A stretch of 64,000 bases of DNA from NCBI GenBank assembly GCA_934132775.1, contig CAKPAA010000007.1:27894-91893 (forward strand), in the 5' to 3' direction. Made by a program: the position numbers and the translations under genes. The notes under the pieces were generated by a model. The model ran no database searches. It had not been told where the DNA came from and saw only the letters and a list, made by a program, of their open reading frames with translations. Position 1 is the stretch's first letter, and every line of letters begins with the position of its first letter. This stretch comes from an uncultured Clostridia bacterium. GTDB taxonomy: Bacteria > Bacillota > Clostridia > TANB77 > UBA1234. Of the stretch, positions 9,273-18,438 are shown in pieces.

Positions 9273-9416
9273 TTATCTCACAGCTTCTTTCTCGTAATAT
9301 TGTACAATATATTTGTCTAGTTCGATGCTTACTTTGTATATTTCTTCGTATGGGGCATTGTTTTTTACTAATCTGTTAAGTTTTTTTCTTAATAACTCTA
9401 TTTTTTCATTTAGCAT
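9273..9416 (-). CDS. Spo0E-like aspartyl-phosphate phosphatase microprotein
   Basis: A 47-residue product starting ATG at 9416 behind GAGGAGG. It matches the Spo0E family pattern: two short helices (NEKIELLRKKLNRLV and EEIYKVSIELDKYIVQYY), with SxELDKxIVxYY carrying the SxxxD core. Known family members dephosphorylate Spo0A-P and so delay sporulation. Its size matches other clostridial Spo0E-like proteins. This fits a spore former; whether Spo0A is the target here is inferred from the family only. Confidence 0.75.
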   Translation of the reverse strand: MLNEKIELLRKKLNRLVKNNAPYEEIYKVSIELDKYIVQYYEKEAVR

Positions 9417-9473
9417 AAAAATTCCTCCTCATCTTTTTCCTTAAATCCACTTTACAGTAAAAAAACACAAATG

Positions 9474-10364
9474 TCAACTACCTATTTCATTATTTCGTCG
9501 ACCTTTTCTTTTGATATAATATATAATTCCAAAAAATATGACAAATATCAAGCTTAAAAGCTGAGATATTCTAAAATTTGCAAACATCAATGAATCTGTT
9601 CTTAGTCCCTCAACGCAAAACCTTATCGTTCCATAGATTATCATATAAAGATAAAAAATTTGTCCGTCGAACTTTTTATTTTTTGACAAATTCACTAAAA
9701 ATATAAAGCCTAAAAATGTCAAAATTGATTCGTATAAAAATGTCGGATGCACGTAAATGTAGTCATTTAACTGCGAATTATAAACTCCCATTTTCCACGG
9801 TAAATTTGTTTCATATCCGTAGGCTTCCCTATTTACAAAATTTCCCCATCTTCCGATAGATTGCACCAATAAAAGATATGGAACGAGTAAATCTGCTAAT
9901 TTTAAAAATTTAATATTTCTTTTTTTACAAAAATACAAAGCGTATAGTATTGCTCCTATTATTCCGCCATATATAGCAATTCCGCCATTCCATATCATAA
10001 ATATTTCCGCAGGATTTTTTATATAATAATCTAGTCTAAATAGTACATAATACATCCTAGCACATATGAAGCCAATTATTATAGCACAAACCAGATAGTC
10101 AATTACGGTATCAAAAGTTATTCCGCTTTCTTTTGGTAATCTAGAACTGCTCCCTATTTTCCCTTTGTTTGGCTTGTCTTTAAGGCTTTGAACATTAAAT
10201 TTTACAAACTTAATTCCGTTAAGTTTTTTATACAACAAAGCCAAGGCTAAACATATTCCTGCCACTATTATTATTCCATACCAATAGACATTTATCTTTC
10301 CAATCGAAAAAGCAATTGGATTTATAAATATTTCTCTTCCCCAAAATATTATTGGCTTCATCAT
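9474..10364 (-). CDS. lgt: Prolipoprotein diacylglyceryl transferase Lgt
   Basis: Membrane enzyme that moves diacylglycerol from phosphatidylglycerol to the lipobox cysteine of prelipoproteins. It has 296 residues with about seven hydrophobic segments. The hallmark GRWGNFVNREAYG and the preceding GGIAIYGGIIGA are present, as is the C-terminal EGLRTDS. A polar insertion of about 35 residues (FVKFNVQSLKDKPNKG onward, residues about 54-88) between the first and second membrane segments is unusual. It precedes the M16 pair on the far side of a 163-bp gap. Confidence 0.95.
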   Translation of the reverse strand: MMKPIIFWGREIFINPIAFSIGKINVYWYGIIIVAGICLALALLYKKLNGIKFVKFNVQSLKDKPNKGKIGSSSRLPKESGITFDTVIDYLVCAIIIGFICARMYYVLFRLDYYIKNPAEIFMIWNGGIAIYGGIIGAILYALYFCKKRNIKFLKLADLLVPYLLLVQSIGRWGNFVNREAYGYETNLPWKMGVYNSQLNDYIYVHPTFLYESILTFLGFIFLVNLSKNKKFDGQIFYLYMIIYGTIRFCVEGLRTDSLMFANFRISQLLSLIFVIFFGIIYYIKRKGRRNNEIGS

Positions 10365-10527
10365 CTAGTGCTCCTCTTTTTTATTATAATTAAGTTGTCA
10401 TTTTATTTTAGTAACAAGTAATCTAAAATTGTATTTGCACAATTTTACTTAGTTTAAAATTACATATCTATAATTTTTAATCACAATTACTCTTTTATAA
10501 GTTTAGCCATTGCATAGCTTTAATTTC

Positions 10528-11844
10528 TTATTGTAAAGGGTTTATTATTGATACAGCCTCTTTTTCAAAATCAAAATGATTTTTTAAAACTTCTTCTGCA
10601 TATTCCTTTGAAATTTCTTTATACGCTCTAGCATACATTGCAGAATTAACGCCTCTAAAGAAATCTGATATAAACATATTAGCAATTGTGCTAACATCTT
10701 CAAAACTTCTTACAAAGCTTCCGTATAAAGATTTTTTGGTTCTTTCAAACTCTTCTTCATCAATACCATTTTTCTTTAATTCTTCTATTTTTTCGTTAAT
10801 TCTTGAAATAACCGCATCTGCATCTTTTGATTCACCCGAAATTGCACTATATGCATAATCTTCTTCCATTGAAAAATCGTAAGATAACTCTTTTGTTAAT
10901 AAAGACTCATTATATAACTTTTCATATAACTCAGTGCTGTTTCCAGCAATAAGTTCAAGTAATATTTGAATTGTAACATTATATTTTATTGCATCATTTA
11001 TGTCAGTTGGAAGCCCTGCTTTAAACTTATCTCCGTTAGCATACTCTTTTATTGCGTAGTTATCTTTAAAGCCAAACATAAACATTGGAACACTTATATC
11101 CATTTTTTTCTCAGCATTCTTCTTATTTAAAGTTTCTTTTTCATCTCCATAAAATCTATCTATTTCAGAAAATACTTTTTGCTCCTTTGTATCGTTTCTA
11201 ATTATATCCATAACTTCGGCTACATCAACATCGCCTGCCACACAAAGTATCATATTAGATGGATCATAAAAGGTATTGTAACATCTATACAAAGTTTCAG
11301 GTGTTATTTCAGCAATACTCTCAATTGTTCCAGCAATATCTTTTGTTATTGCGTGTTTTCCATATAAACAGTTTAAAAAGCCAAAGAATAATTGCCAACT
11401 TGGATCATCATCATACATTTGAATTTCTTGACCTATTATTCCTTTTTCTTTCTCAACATTCTCATCTGTTAAATAAGGATTTTGCACAAATTGTATAAGT
11501 GCCTTTAAAACTTCTTCAAAATTATTTGTACATTCAAACAAATAAGATGTGTGATTGAAACTAGTGTAAGCATTAGGATTTGCTCCCATCTTAGTAAGCC
11601 TATCTAGTGCGTTAACACCATCTTCTTGCTCAAATAATTTGTGTTCCAAGAAATGAGCAACACCATCAGGAACAATCACTGCCTTTGTTTCATTTGCTGT
11701 TTTAAATTCGTAATTTATTGAACCAAAATGAGTTGCATATGCAGCATATTTTTTAGTTCCACCTTTTTTAGGAATAATAATAACTTGCAAGCCATTAGGC
11801 AATTTCTCTGTATATATTTTTTCATTCAAACATTCGTAAATCAT
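10528..11844 (-). CDS. M16 family zinc metallopeptidase (YmfH-like, catalytic)
   Basis: A 438-residue member of the insulinase/processing-peptidase family. The inverted zinc motif HFLEH (within VAHFLEHKLFE) is intact about 60 residues from the N-terminus, and the distal glutamate region ENVEKEKGIIGQEI is present, so this is the likely catalytic half. It follows the YmfF-like gene by 14 bp on the same strand. In this family a catalytic and an inactive subunit often form a heterodimer, which the gene pair suggests here. ATG at 11844 follows AGGTG. Cellular substrate is unknown. Confidence 0.9.
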   Translation of the reverse strand: MIYECLNEKIYTEKLPNGLQVIIIPKKGGTKKYAAYATHFGSINYEFKTANETKAVIVPDGVAHFLEHKLFEQEDGVNALDRLTKMGANPNAYTSFNHTSYLFECTNNFEEVLKALIQFVQNPYLTDENVEKEKGIIGQEIQMYDDDPSWQLFFGFLNCLYGKHAITKDIAGTIESIAEITPETLYRCYNTFYDPSNMILCVAGDVDVAEVMDIIRNDTKEQKVFSEIDRFYGDEKETLNKKNAEKKMDISVPMFMFGFKDNYAIKEYANGDKFKAGLPTDINDAIKYNVTIQILLELIAGNSTELYEKLYNESLLTKELSYDFSMEEDYAYSAISGESKDADAVISRINEKIEELKKNGIDEEEFERTKKSLYGSFVRSFEDVSTIANMFISDFFRGVNSAMYARAYKEISKEYAEEVLKNHFDFEKEAVSIINPLQ

Positions 11845-11858
11845 CTTTTCACCTCACA

Positions 11859-13121
11859 TTATTTCGTTAAATAGTAGTTAACAACAGGACGAAGTTTATT
11901 TGCAACTTCAACGATATCCTTTTTGGTAACTTTTTTAATATTTTCTATCATCTCTTCTATTGTATCATTTATTCCAAGCACAAATTGACTTATACTAAGT
12001 TCAATCATTGTCATCTCATCATCTAAACAAGAAGTAAAAATATTTTCTAAGAACACTTTTGCATCTCTAACATCCTCATCTGTAAAGTTTCCTTTTTTCA
12101 TATCTTCTACTTGAATTTTTATAAGTTCCAAAGCTTTGTCATATTTATCTAACTCTATTCCAGCAGTAACCAAAAGCACGCCTTTATGTTTTAAATACGT
12201 TGACCTAGTAGTGTAGGCTAAGCTTGCCTTTTCTCTTACATTTTGGAATAGTTTTGAATTTGAAGAGCCACCTAATATAGCATTATACATAGTCATTTTA
12301 TAGAAATTTTCAGGTGTCAATTCAATATCTACATCATAGCCAAGAACTAACTTACCTTGTGTAACTTCCATATTATCAACAACTTTAACTTCTTCATCAC
12401 TAAGCTTGCTCTTTTTAGTTCTAATAATTTTCTTTTCTGTAAAATCAGACTTTCCAAATTTGCCATAGAAAAATCCTTTTATCTTTTCTATGTTAACATC
12501 TCCAGCTATATAAAAATGCTTTTCACTTTCAGACAATACTTTTATATATTGCTCATAAAGATTTTCAGCATCAATCCCATCTAAATCTTCTTCTCTACCA
12601 TATTTAAAAATTCCATATGCATCATCTTTAAACATAGTTTCTAAGGCCCTAAAATTAGCGTATGCAGCCTTATTATTTATCTTACTTTTTATAAGCTCAC
12701 GTAAAGTCTCTTTTTCTTGTGCAACATATTCTTCATCAAAAATACCATCAACTGTTTTAGGCGAATATATAACATCATATAAGAAATTCAAGCTTTCTAA
12801 GAACAATTCTTCATTCTCCAAAGCATATTTATTATCTATGCAAGAAATATAAAATTGCATTGCCTGCTTATCTCCTATTTTATCAGTGCTTGCGTCAAAT
12901 AAAGCACCATACATATCATTCATTTTCATAGCAATGTCTTTCATTGTTTGAAGTTTCGAAGTACCTCTTCTTAAAACTGCTGGAATTAAAGCATTTTTTG
13001 TTATTTCATCTTTTTCTAAATCTGTAAGTAAAAATGCTGCTATTATATTTGATTTGAATTTATCTGTTTTCAATATGTGTATAAAAACCTTTTCGCTTAT
13101 TCTAATAATTTCTTCTTTCAT
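11859..13121 (-). CDS. M16 family peptidase homologue lacking the zinc motif (YmfF-like)
   Basis: A 420-residue M16-fold protein with no HxxEH; the equivalent stretch reads MKDIAMKMNDMYGALFDAS. The R-Y pair typical of non-catalytic M16 subunits is suggested by NVREKASLAYTTRSTY in the C-terminal half. I place the start at ATG 13121, directly behind AGGAGGCAAAAT, rather than 32 codons further upstream where the leader sequence is not coding-like. It is the first gene of the pair with the catalytic partner at 10528-11844; a heterodimeric protease is inferred. Confidence 0.88.
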   Translation of the reverse strand: MKEEIIRISEKVFIHILKTDKFKSNIIAAFLLTDLEKDEITKNALIPAVLRRGTSKLQTMKDIAMKMNDMYGALFDASTDKIGDKQAMQFYISCIDNKYALENEELFLESLNFLYDVIYSPKTVDGIFDEEYVAQEKETLRELIKSKINNKAAYANFRALETMFKDDAYGIFKYGREEDLDGIDAENLYEQYIKVLSESEKHFYIAGDVNIEKIKGFFYGKFGKSDFTEKKIIRTKKSKLSDEEVKVVDNMEVTQGKLVLGYDVDIELTPENFYKMTMYNAILGGSSNSKLFQNVREKASLAYTTRSTYLKHKGVLLVTAGIELDKYDKALELIKIQVEDMKKGNFTDEDVRDAKVFLENIFTSCLDDEMTMIELSISQFVLGINDTIEEMIENIKKVTKKDIVEVANKLRPVVNYYLTK

Positions 13122-13146
13122 ATTTTGCCTCCTTTTTCTCTCAATT

Positions 13147-13176
13147 AGTATATCGCAAGTGAAGTGTTTTATGCAA
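13147..13176 (-). promoter_or_regulatory. Promoter of the M16 peptidase pair
   Basis: TTGCAT at 13176-13171 and TATACT at 13152-13147 with 18 bp between, about 20 bases before the ribosome binding site of the YmfF-like gene. Confidence 0.55.
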
Positions 13177-13199
13177 TGAAAAATTATGGTTTTAAGGGC

Positions 13200-13227
13200 A
13201 AAAAAATAGCTACCCAAAAGGGTAGCT
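13200..13227 (-). terminator. Terminator of the type IV pilus operon
   Basis: Perfect 8-bp stem AGCTACCC/GGGTAGCT (13227-13220 and 13215-13208) with a 4-base loop and a run of Ts on the minus strand, 13 bases after the pilA stop codon. Confidence 0.88.
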
Positions 13228-13240
13228 TGTATTTTTTAGA

Positions 13241-13864
13241 TTAGTATGTTAATCCAGCATTTGTTGCAGAATTGTCAAGAGGTCCATTTACTGAACTTAC
13301 AAGAACTACAGGAGTTGTAATATTTGGGAAAGTAATACTTGATGTATCTCCTGTCAAAGCTGCATAAGTAGTTTTATCTATAGCTAATGTATCATTTAGA
13401 TAATACTTATCTTCATATTTGTATGGAGGCCATACGAATACTTGACCATCATAAGTTACAGCATACTTAACTTCATAATTTGAAGCTGCTGGTGTATTAA
13501 CTTTGATTGTTGGTAATTTAATACCAATTGATTTTTCTGCTTTTGCTCCATCAATTATTGTGTATTGTGTTAATTGAGCTATTGGTGTAATGTCTCCACT
13601 TTGAGTTCCATCTTTACCTTCAGCTATTGTCTTGTAAGATTGTGCATCTGTAATTTCATTACCAATTGCTGCTTGATCACCTTTGAATTCTGTTGCAGAT
13701 TTTTTGAAAGCATCTCTAACTTCACCAATGTTTGATACAAACTTAGAATAGTTTGCCTTTTCAATTGTTGATGTTGAAGAGTTGAATGCGATTGCTGCTA
13801 AGATAATTACAACGATAATTGTAATTACAAGTGCTATTAAAGAAACACCTTTTTGATTTTTCAT
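13241..13864 (-). CDS. pilA: Major type IV pilin (PilA-like)
   Basis: A 207-residue prepilin. The leader MKNQKG is followed by VSLIALVITIIVVIILAA, a class III pilin N-terminus processed after Gly6. Position +5 of the mature protein is Ala, not the usual Glu that neutralises the N-terminal charge during assembly. The remainder is a soluble C-terminal domain with IGIKLPTIKVNTP and VKYAVTYDGQVFVWPP. The first about 170 residues are clearly paralogous to the N-terminal part of the 507-residue protein at 30615-32138. It is last in the pilus operon and has its own promoter (14041-14069), long leader and terminator, as expected for an abundantly made subunit. Confidence 0.9.
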   Translation of the reverse strand: MKNQKGVSLIALVITIIVVIILAAIAFNSSTSTIEKANYSKFVSNIGEVRDAFKKSATEFKGDQAAIGNEITDAQSYKTIAEGKDGTQSGDITPIAQLTQYTIIDGAKAEKSIGIKLPTIKVNTPAASNYEVKYAVTYDGQVFVWPPYKYEDKYYLNDTLAIDKTTYAALTGDTSSITFPNITTPVVLVSSVNGPLDNSATNAGLTY

Positions 13865-13893
13865 AATAAATTTCCTCCTTTTATTTTTGCTTT

Positions 13894-13958
13894 TCTAGAG
13901 TATGCTTAAAATTACTCTAGACTTCTTTGTTAGTCTTAAAAGCTCTTACTACTCTAGA
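13894..13958 (-). promoter_or_regulatory. pilA leader with competing TACTCTAGA hairpins
   Basis: In plus-strand coordinates TCTAGAGTA (13894-13902) can pair perfectly with TACTCTAGA at 13913-13921 or with an identical copy at 13950-13958. The two pairings exclude each other, and the first hairpin ends about 25 bases before the pilA start. An mRNA-stability or translational switch is inferred only. Confidence 0.4.
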
Positions 13959-14040
13959 CTAGCAAAATAATGATTTACGTTTTTTGTCAATACTCGCACA
14001 ATATCGACTAAAAAACTTATTAAATCCTTTTACAACTTTG

Positions 14041-14069
14041 ATTATAACCAATCGGTTTTAATATTGCAA
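14041..14069 (-). promoter_or_regulatory. pilA promoter
   Basis: TTGCAA at 14069-14064 and TATAAT at 14046-14041 with 17 bp between, plus a TGGT extension before the -10. It gives a 5' untranslated leader of about 170 nt. The pilC stop is at 14122, so pilA can be transcribed apart from the assembly genes. Confidence 0.65.
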
Positions 14070-14121
14070 TAGTTATGTTCATTAAATTATTGTTACAAAC
14101 TTGTTACAGTTTTGTAACATA

Positions 14122-15489
14122 TTATAGGTATGCATCGAACAAGAATGAACCCATGTATACTTCCATAATTGGTTTTAATACTAATATTACGAATGCTATC
14201 ATAACTATACCCATGATAGACATACTTATTTGTGGTAATATCTTTATTGTTCTTTCTATTGTTATGTTTATTTCATCTTCCATGTACTCAACAATTTTGT
14301 TTATCATATCGGTTATATCTGTTTCCATACCTATTCTAAGCATCTCTAATGCCATTCTTGGCATATTAGGCAAAGTTTCAAATGGTTCAACCCATGAATC
14401 ACCTTGCTGTAAATTATCTGTCGCTGATTCAATAACAGATAAAACCACGTAGTTACTTACTGTTCCTTTACTTACTTCAAGAGCGTCTTGCAATTTAGCA
14501 TTGTTAGCTAAGTTTAATTGCATAGCTTCAAAAAACTTCTGTAATTGAAGTCTTAATATAAGTCCTCCAAATACAGGCAATTTTAATTTAAACATATCCC
14601 ATTGATACTTTCCATGAATAGTAGACTTCCAAAGAATAAATGCTGTTACCAAGCCCGCTACCACTGCAACACCAATATACCAATATTTTATTACAAGCTT
14701 TATAAAATTTGACGCAGCCATAGTTGCTGCTGGAATTTGGTTTGTTAATCCCATGCTAGCATATAGGTCTTCCAATATTGGCACACCAACCATAATACCT
14801 ACAACTGTTCCAACTAGCATAAGCACTGCTTGTAGTAAAGGTCCAACTAAAGCTTTTTTCAATGCTTTTGTTCTTTTTGTACTTGTTTCTAAGTAATTCA
14901 TTGCTTGAAACAACGCATTTGTAAGTGAACCTGAAAGTTCACCAACCTTGATTGTCTCAATATAAATATCTGGGAATATTTTATTGTAATATTCTAGTGT
15001 AGAATATATATATTCACCAGCTTCAACACCGTTTAGAATATCTTCAATAACACTTCTCATAGCTGGGTTATCTGTATTTTCTAATAATGTTGCCAATGCT
15101 CTTATGTTAGTAAAATTTGCCCTTTTTAACAAGTATAAACTCTGTGTAAATGAAAAAACATCCTTTTTAGTTACTCTATATAAAAATGATAAATCGAGTT
15201 CAAATGGAAGTTCTATTTCCATCTGCAAACCAGTTTTCTCTTTCTTTTTCTGATTTTCTATCATTTTTTGCTTTGCATATTTACTAACGGATGCACTTGA
15301 AGAGGTTATCGCATTCCTTTTTGCTTTCTTGTTGCTAAGTCCACCTAGTGCTTTACTTTGTTGAACTGATACAGGTTGTAGTCCATTATTTTTTAGTCTT
15401 TCCAAAACACTTTCACGTGATTCATCATCTATGGTGCCATTAACAACTTTACCATTTGACAGAACTGCTCTATATCTGAATTTAGCCAT
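14122..15489 (-). CDS. pilC: Type IV pilus inner membrane platform protein PilC (GspF family)
   Basis: A 455-residue polytopic platform protein on which the PilB ATPase acts. The N-terminal MAKFRYRAVLSNGKVVNGTI and the duplicated GspF domain are visible, each half ending in membrane segments (about 215-240, 265-285 and 425-450). Typical GspF features include SGSLTNALFQAMNYLE and the C-terminal PIMEVYMGSFLFDAYL. It lies 38 bp downstream of pilB. The Lys-rich stretch at about residues 54-85 is longer than in many homologues. Confidence 0.95.
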   Translation of the reverse strand: MAKFRYRAVLSNGKVVNGTIDDESRESVLERLKNNGLQPVSVQQSKALGGLSNKKAKRNAITSSSASVSKYAKQKMIENQKKKEKTGLQMEIELPFELDLSFLYRVTKKDVFSFTQSLYLLKRANFTNIRALATLLENTDNPAMRSVIEDILNGVEAGEYIYSTLEYYNKIFPDIYIETIKVGELSGSLTNALFQAMNYLETSTKRTKALKKALVGPLLQAVLMLVGTVVGIMVGVPILEDLYASMGLTNQIPAATMAASNFIKLVIKYWYIGVAVVAGLVTAFILWKSTIHGKYQWDMFKLKLPVFGGLILRLQLQKFFEAMQLNLANNAKLQDALEVSKGTVSNYVVLSVIESATDNLQQGDSWVEPFETLPNMPRMALEMLRIGMETDITDMINKIVEYMEDEINITIERTIKILPQISMSIMGIVMIAFVILVLKPIMEVYMGSFLFDAYL

Positions 15490-15527
15490 TGTTTTCTTCC
15501 TTTCTTATAAGTAATCTCAGCATAATT

Positions 15528-17177
15528 TTAATATGCTAATTTCTTCTTTACCTCACTTATTACTGTACGTCCATCTAGTACTTTATTAAAAGCATCTACA
15601 ACAAGAGGTCTATATCCAGTTTCATAGGCTTTCTTTCTTATGTCGGTTATTGTGCCATCTGATATTATCAAATTTTTTATTTCTTCATCTACAATTAACA
15701 TTTCATTTGCAGCAATTCTTCCATAAAAGCCAGTGTAGTTGCATTTCTCGCATCCTACTGGTTCATATGTATGTTTACCTGTTAGGTCAAATTCATAATT
15801 ATATCTTGTACCTATCTTTTTAAATTCATTTACTTCATCTTCTGTGAACTCTCTTTCTCTGCAACAATCTTTACATATTCTTCTTACAAGTCTTTGTGCT
15901 ATTGATGTTGCTAAAACGCTTCCTATATCGTAACTTGATATTCCAAGTTTTCTAAGTCTTGTGATAACCTCTATACTATCAACTGTGTGAATTGTTGACA
16001 ACACAAAGTGACCTGTTTGACCTGCCTGTATTGCAATCTCAGCTGTTTCTTTATCTCTTATTTCTCCAAGTAGTATGATGTCTGGGTCTTGTCTTAAAAT
16101 TGTTCTTAGTGAGTCAGCAAATGTAACCCTCTTATTTACTTCAACTTGATTTATTCCTGGGATTCTTATTTCAACTGGGTCTTCAACTGTTGTTATATTT
16201 ATTTCGGGTCTATTCAACAAAGACAATGCACTATACAAAGTTGTTGTTTTACCTTCACCAGTTGGGGCCGCAATAACTGCAATACAGTTTCTCTTATTAA
16301 AGCATTTATTCATAATTGTTTCTTGATCTGGATATCCCAACTCTTCCAAACCAGAAATTGTTGACTCTTTCTTCATAAGTCTTAATACAAACTTTTCACC
16401 GTATATATTCATCTGTGAAGATACACGAATATTGTAGTCTGGATATGCTGTTATTCTACCATCTTGTGAAAGCTGTATTTCTTGGTGCATATTTGATATT
16501 GATTTTAATCTACCAATAACCTGCGCTTGCTTAGATTTTTCTATCGTAGCAATTATAAGTAACTCACCATCAATTCTGAACCTAACTCTTACTTTGTCAT
16601 CCATTGGTTCGAAGTGAATATCACTCGCTCTTTTTACCATTGCAGATCTAATTATATTATCTATTAGCTGTGCTACGTCTTTTCCATAGGAATCAAAATT
16701 TTTCTCTTCTTCTGATTTCTTTTCTATGTCTCTAACTATATCATCTATGTATGATTCAAAAGTAACATAAACTTCCATTGAAAGACCTTTACTAAGCAAT
16801 ATTAAACGTATCATCTTCTGTAAATCCTTATCTGATGGATCAGCAAAAGCAACTTTTATTCTATTCTCATTTAATTCAAAAGGTAATACCTTATGCTGTT
16901 TTACTATATCCATTGACAAATACTTAGAAAAGTCAAAATTAAACATACCAGGCTCAAGTTTTATCCCCTTTACTCCAATACCTTCTGCAATTGTATTTAA
17001 TAGCTCTTGTTCATCACATACTCCAAGTTTATGAAAAGCTTCTCCTAATTTCGTTCCTTTGTGTTCTCTTTGATATACAATTGCTTTATCTATATCAGAC
17101 TCATTTATCAAGCCTTTTCTTATAAGCATAACACCTAATGGTGCTTTTTTCATTGTATTATTATCGAAGATTGCCAT
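15528..17177 (-). CDS. pilB: Type IV pilus assembly ATPase PilB with MshEN-like N-terminus
   Basis: A 549-residue hexameric extension ATPase. The N-terminal domain has two MshEN-type motifs (PLGVMLIRKGLINESDID and KLGEAFHKLGV), a fold that binds c-di-GMP in some relatives, so c-di-GMP control is possible but unproven. The catalytic part shows Walker A APTGEGKTTT, the Asp-box DPDIILLGEIRD (Walker B), His-box TGHFVLSTIHT and the zinc-binding CKDCC and CEKCNYTGF. It lies between the minor pilin genes and pilC. No second, PilT-type retraction ATPase occurs in the window. Confidence 0.97.
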   Translation of the reverse strand: MAIFDNNTMKKAPLGVMLIRKGLINESDIDKAIVYQREHKGTKLGEAFHKLGVCDEQELLNTIAEGIGVKGIKLEPGMFNFDFSKYLSMDIVKQHKVLPFELNENRIKVAFADPSDKDLQKMIRLILLSKGLSMEVYVTFESYIDDIVRDIEKKSEEEKNFDSYGKDVAQLIDNIIRSAMVKRASDIHFEPMDDKVRVRFRIDGELLIIATIEKSKQAQVIGRLKSISNMHQEIQLSQDGRITAYPDYNIRVSSQMNIYGEKFVLRLMKKESTISGLEELGYPDQETIMNKCFNKRNCIAVIAAPTGEGKTTTLYSALSLLNRPEINITTVEDPVEIRIPGINQVEVNKRVTFADSLRTILRQDPDIILLGEIRDKETAEIAIQAGQTGHFVLSTIHTVDSIEVITRLRKLGISSYDIGSVLATSIAQRLVRRICKDCCREREFTEDEVNEFKKIGTRYNYEFDLTGKHTYEPVGCEKCNYTGFYGRIAANEMLIVDEEIKNLIISDGTITDIRKKAYETGYRPLVVDAFNKVLDGRTVISEVKKKLAY

Positions 17178-17280
17178 TATAAATCCTCCTCTTTTGTATC
17201 AATTATAAACCCTAATATTATTTTATAATATTTAAAATATAAGTCAATATAAAATGCTTAGTTTCAAACATTTACCAGCG

Positions 17281-17469
17281 CTACATCCTATCAGCTATAT
17301 CATATGCATTTTCTATATCAGAAGAGTATGTTTTTTGTAACTGTTCTATTTGAGACTCCTGCAAAACATAAGCACTAACACTTCTTCCATACAAAGCTAT
17401 ACCATATAAAGCAAGTACAAGCATTGACATTAACGCCGCCATTGTTATTGAACCTCTTTTTTTCCACAT
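17281..17469 (-). CDS. Small prepilin-like membrane protein of the pilus operon
   Basis: A 62-residue product. I choose ATG at 17469 behind AAGGGGCG instead of 17535, because the longer version would overlap the preceding minor pilin gene by 53 bp and lacks a ribosome binding site. The sequence starts MWKKRGSITMAALMSMLVLAL, a positively charged leader, Gly, then a hydrophobic helix, resembling a minor prepilin N-terminus such as PilX, but almost no C-terminal domain follows. It could be a minor pilin cut short or an accessory membrane peptide. The reading frame overlaps the neighbour at 17483 by no bases with this start. Confidence 0.65.
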   Translation of the reverse strand: MWKKRGSITMAALMSMLVLALYGIALYGRSVSAYVLQESQIEQLQKTYSSDIENAYDIADRM

Positions 17470-17482
17470 ATTCTTCGCCCCT

Positions 17483-17953
17483 TTAATAACCTTTTCCAAC
17501 TTTGATATTATAGTCGGAAGTATAAACATTATCATCTTTTGTATAACTTAATTTTATTTTAATAATCTCTTGATTTTCTGCATTATCAAAACCAAATCCT
17601 ACATTTGAAAGCTTGTCTGTTATTAAAACATTGTTTCTATATAGCTCATAAATATTAAACGTTTGATTTTCTTCATTTCTGTTATCAGAACTAAATTTAA
17701 CAGTATATTCTGTGCCATTGCTAAGTCTTAAATGTCTATCTGAAAATTCTAGCACTCTTTCAGAAGCTTTTATGTCATCTATTAAAAAAGCTTGCGCCTT
17801 TAACACTTCGCTACTTTTGGTGCTCTTCACTGTTAAATCAGCTATCTGTGACATAAAATTAATATTCAAAAATGCAAGCGTGCCCAAAACAACAACCGAC
17901 ACAATTATATAAACAGTAAGCGAAAGCATCGTTACACCTTTTTGATCATTCAT
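17483..17953 (-). CDS. Minor pilin, type IV prepilin N-terminus
   Basis: A 156-residue protein beginning MNDQKGVTMLSLTVYIIVSV, a short basic leader ending in Lys-Gly followed by a hydrophobic helix, the signature of PilD substrates. The remaining about 120 residues are a polar domain with many Asn and Ser. It starts one base after the stop of the PilV-like gene. A role as a priming-complex minor pilin (PilW/ComGF position) is inferred from its place between pilD and pilB. Confidence 0.82.
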   Translation of the reverse strand: MNDQKGVTMLSLTVYIIVSVVVLGTLAFLNINFMSQIADLTVKSTKSSEVLKAQAFLIDDIKASERVLEFSDRHLRLSNGTEYTVKFSSDNRNEENQTFNIYELYRNNVLITDKLSNVGFGFDNAENQEIIKIKLSYTKDDNVYTSDYNIKVGKGY

Positions 17954-18409
17954 TTACATTTCCTCCTCAACTTTCAAAGTTTTTAGCTCTATTGTTCTTT
18001 TGCTCGAAGGGTCATTTTTCTTTGTGTAAAATTGTACTTCCGCATTTAATAATTTCACCTTTGAATCATCATAACTTACCCCATTTTTAGGTGGAAGATT
18101 TTCTATCGTAGTTGTAACTGTTAAATTATATTTTTTTACTTCTGTTAACGTAGTTCTTTTTCCATTTTCATCTTCAATTACACGTGTGTCTGCTGGGTCA
18201 TCTGTAATTGAATAATCCTCAATTCCAATAAGTTCACTCTCAACAGCCTTAATTAGATAAGACATAGCTATATTTTTTTGCTCTACAAGCCTATAATTTG
18301 CGCAAGTACCACTAAGCATTGATATAGCACAAGATAAAAATATTGAAATAAGCACTAATCCAACTCCAACTTCAACAAGAGAATAACCTTTTTGAGATTT
18401 AAATTTCAT
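17954..18409 (-). CDS. Minor pilin, PilV-like, with conserved Glu5
   Basis: A 151-residue prepilin. The leader MKFKSQKG precedes YSLVEVGVGLVLISIFLSC. Glu occupies position +5 of the mature protein, unlike the major pilin and the following minor pilin, which fits models where minor pilins start assembly. It directly abuts the next gene and is 29 bp downstream of pilD. The specific name (PilV or PilI) is positional inference. Confidence 0.85.
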   Translation of the reverse strand: MKFKSQKGYSLVEVGVGLVLISIFLSCAISMLSGTCANYRLVEQKNIAMSYLIKAVESELIGIEDYSITDDPADTRVIEDENGKRTTLTEVKKYNLTVTTTIENLPPKNGVSYDDSKVKLLNAEVQFYTKKNDPSSKRTIELKTLKVEEEM

Positions 18410-18438
18410 ATTAAAACTCCTTCATACTTTAATTAAAA

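Noticed and set aside
11859..13217. Longer start for the YmfF-like gene at 13217
   Set aside because: The extra 32 codons cover the predicted promoter and lack a ribosome binding site; AGGAGG supports 13121.
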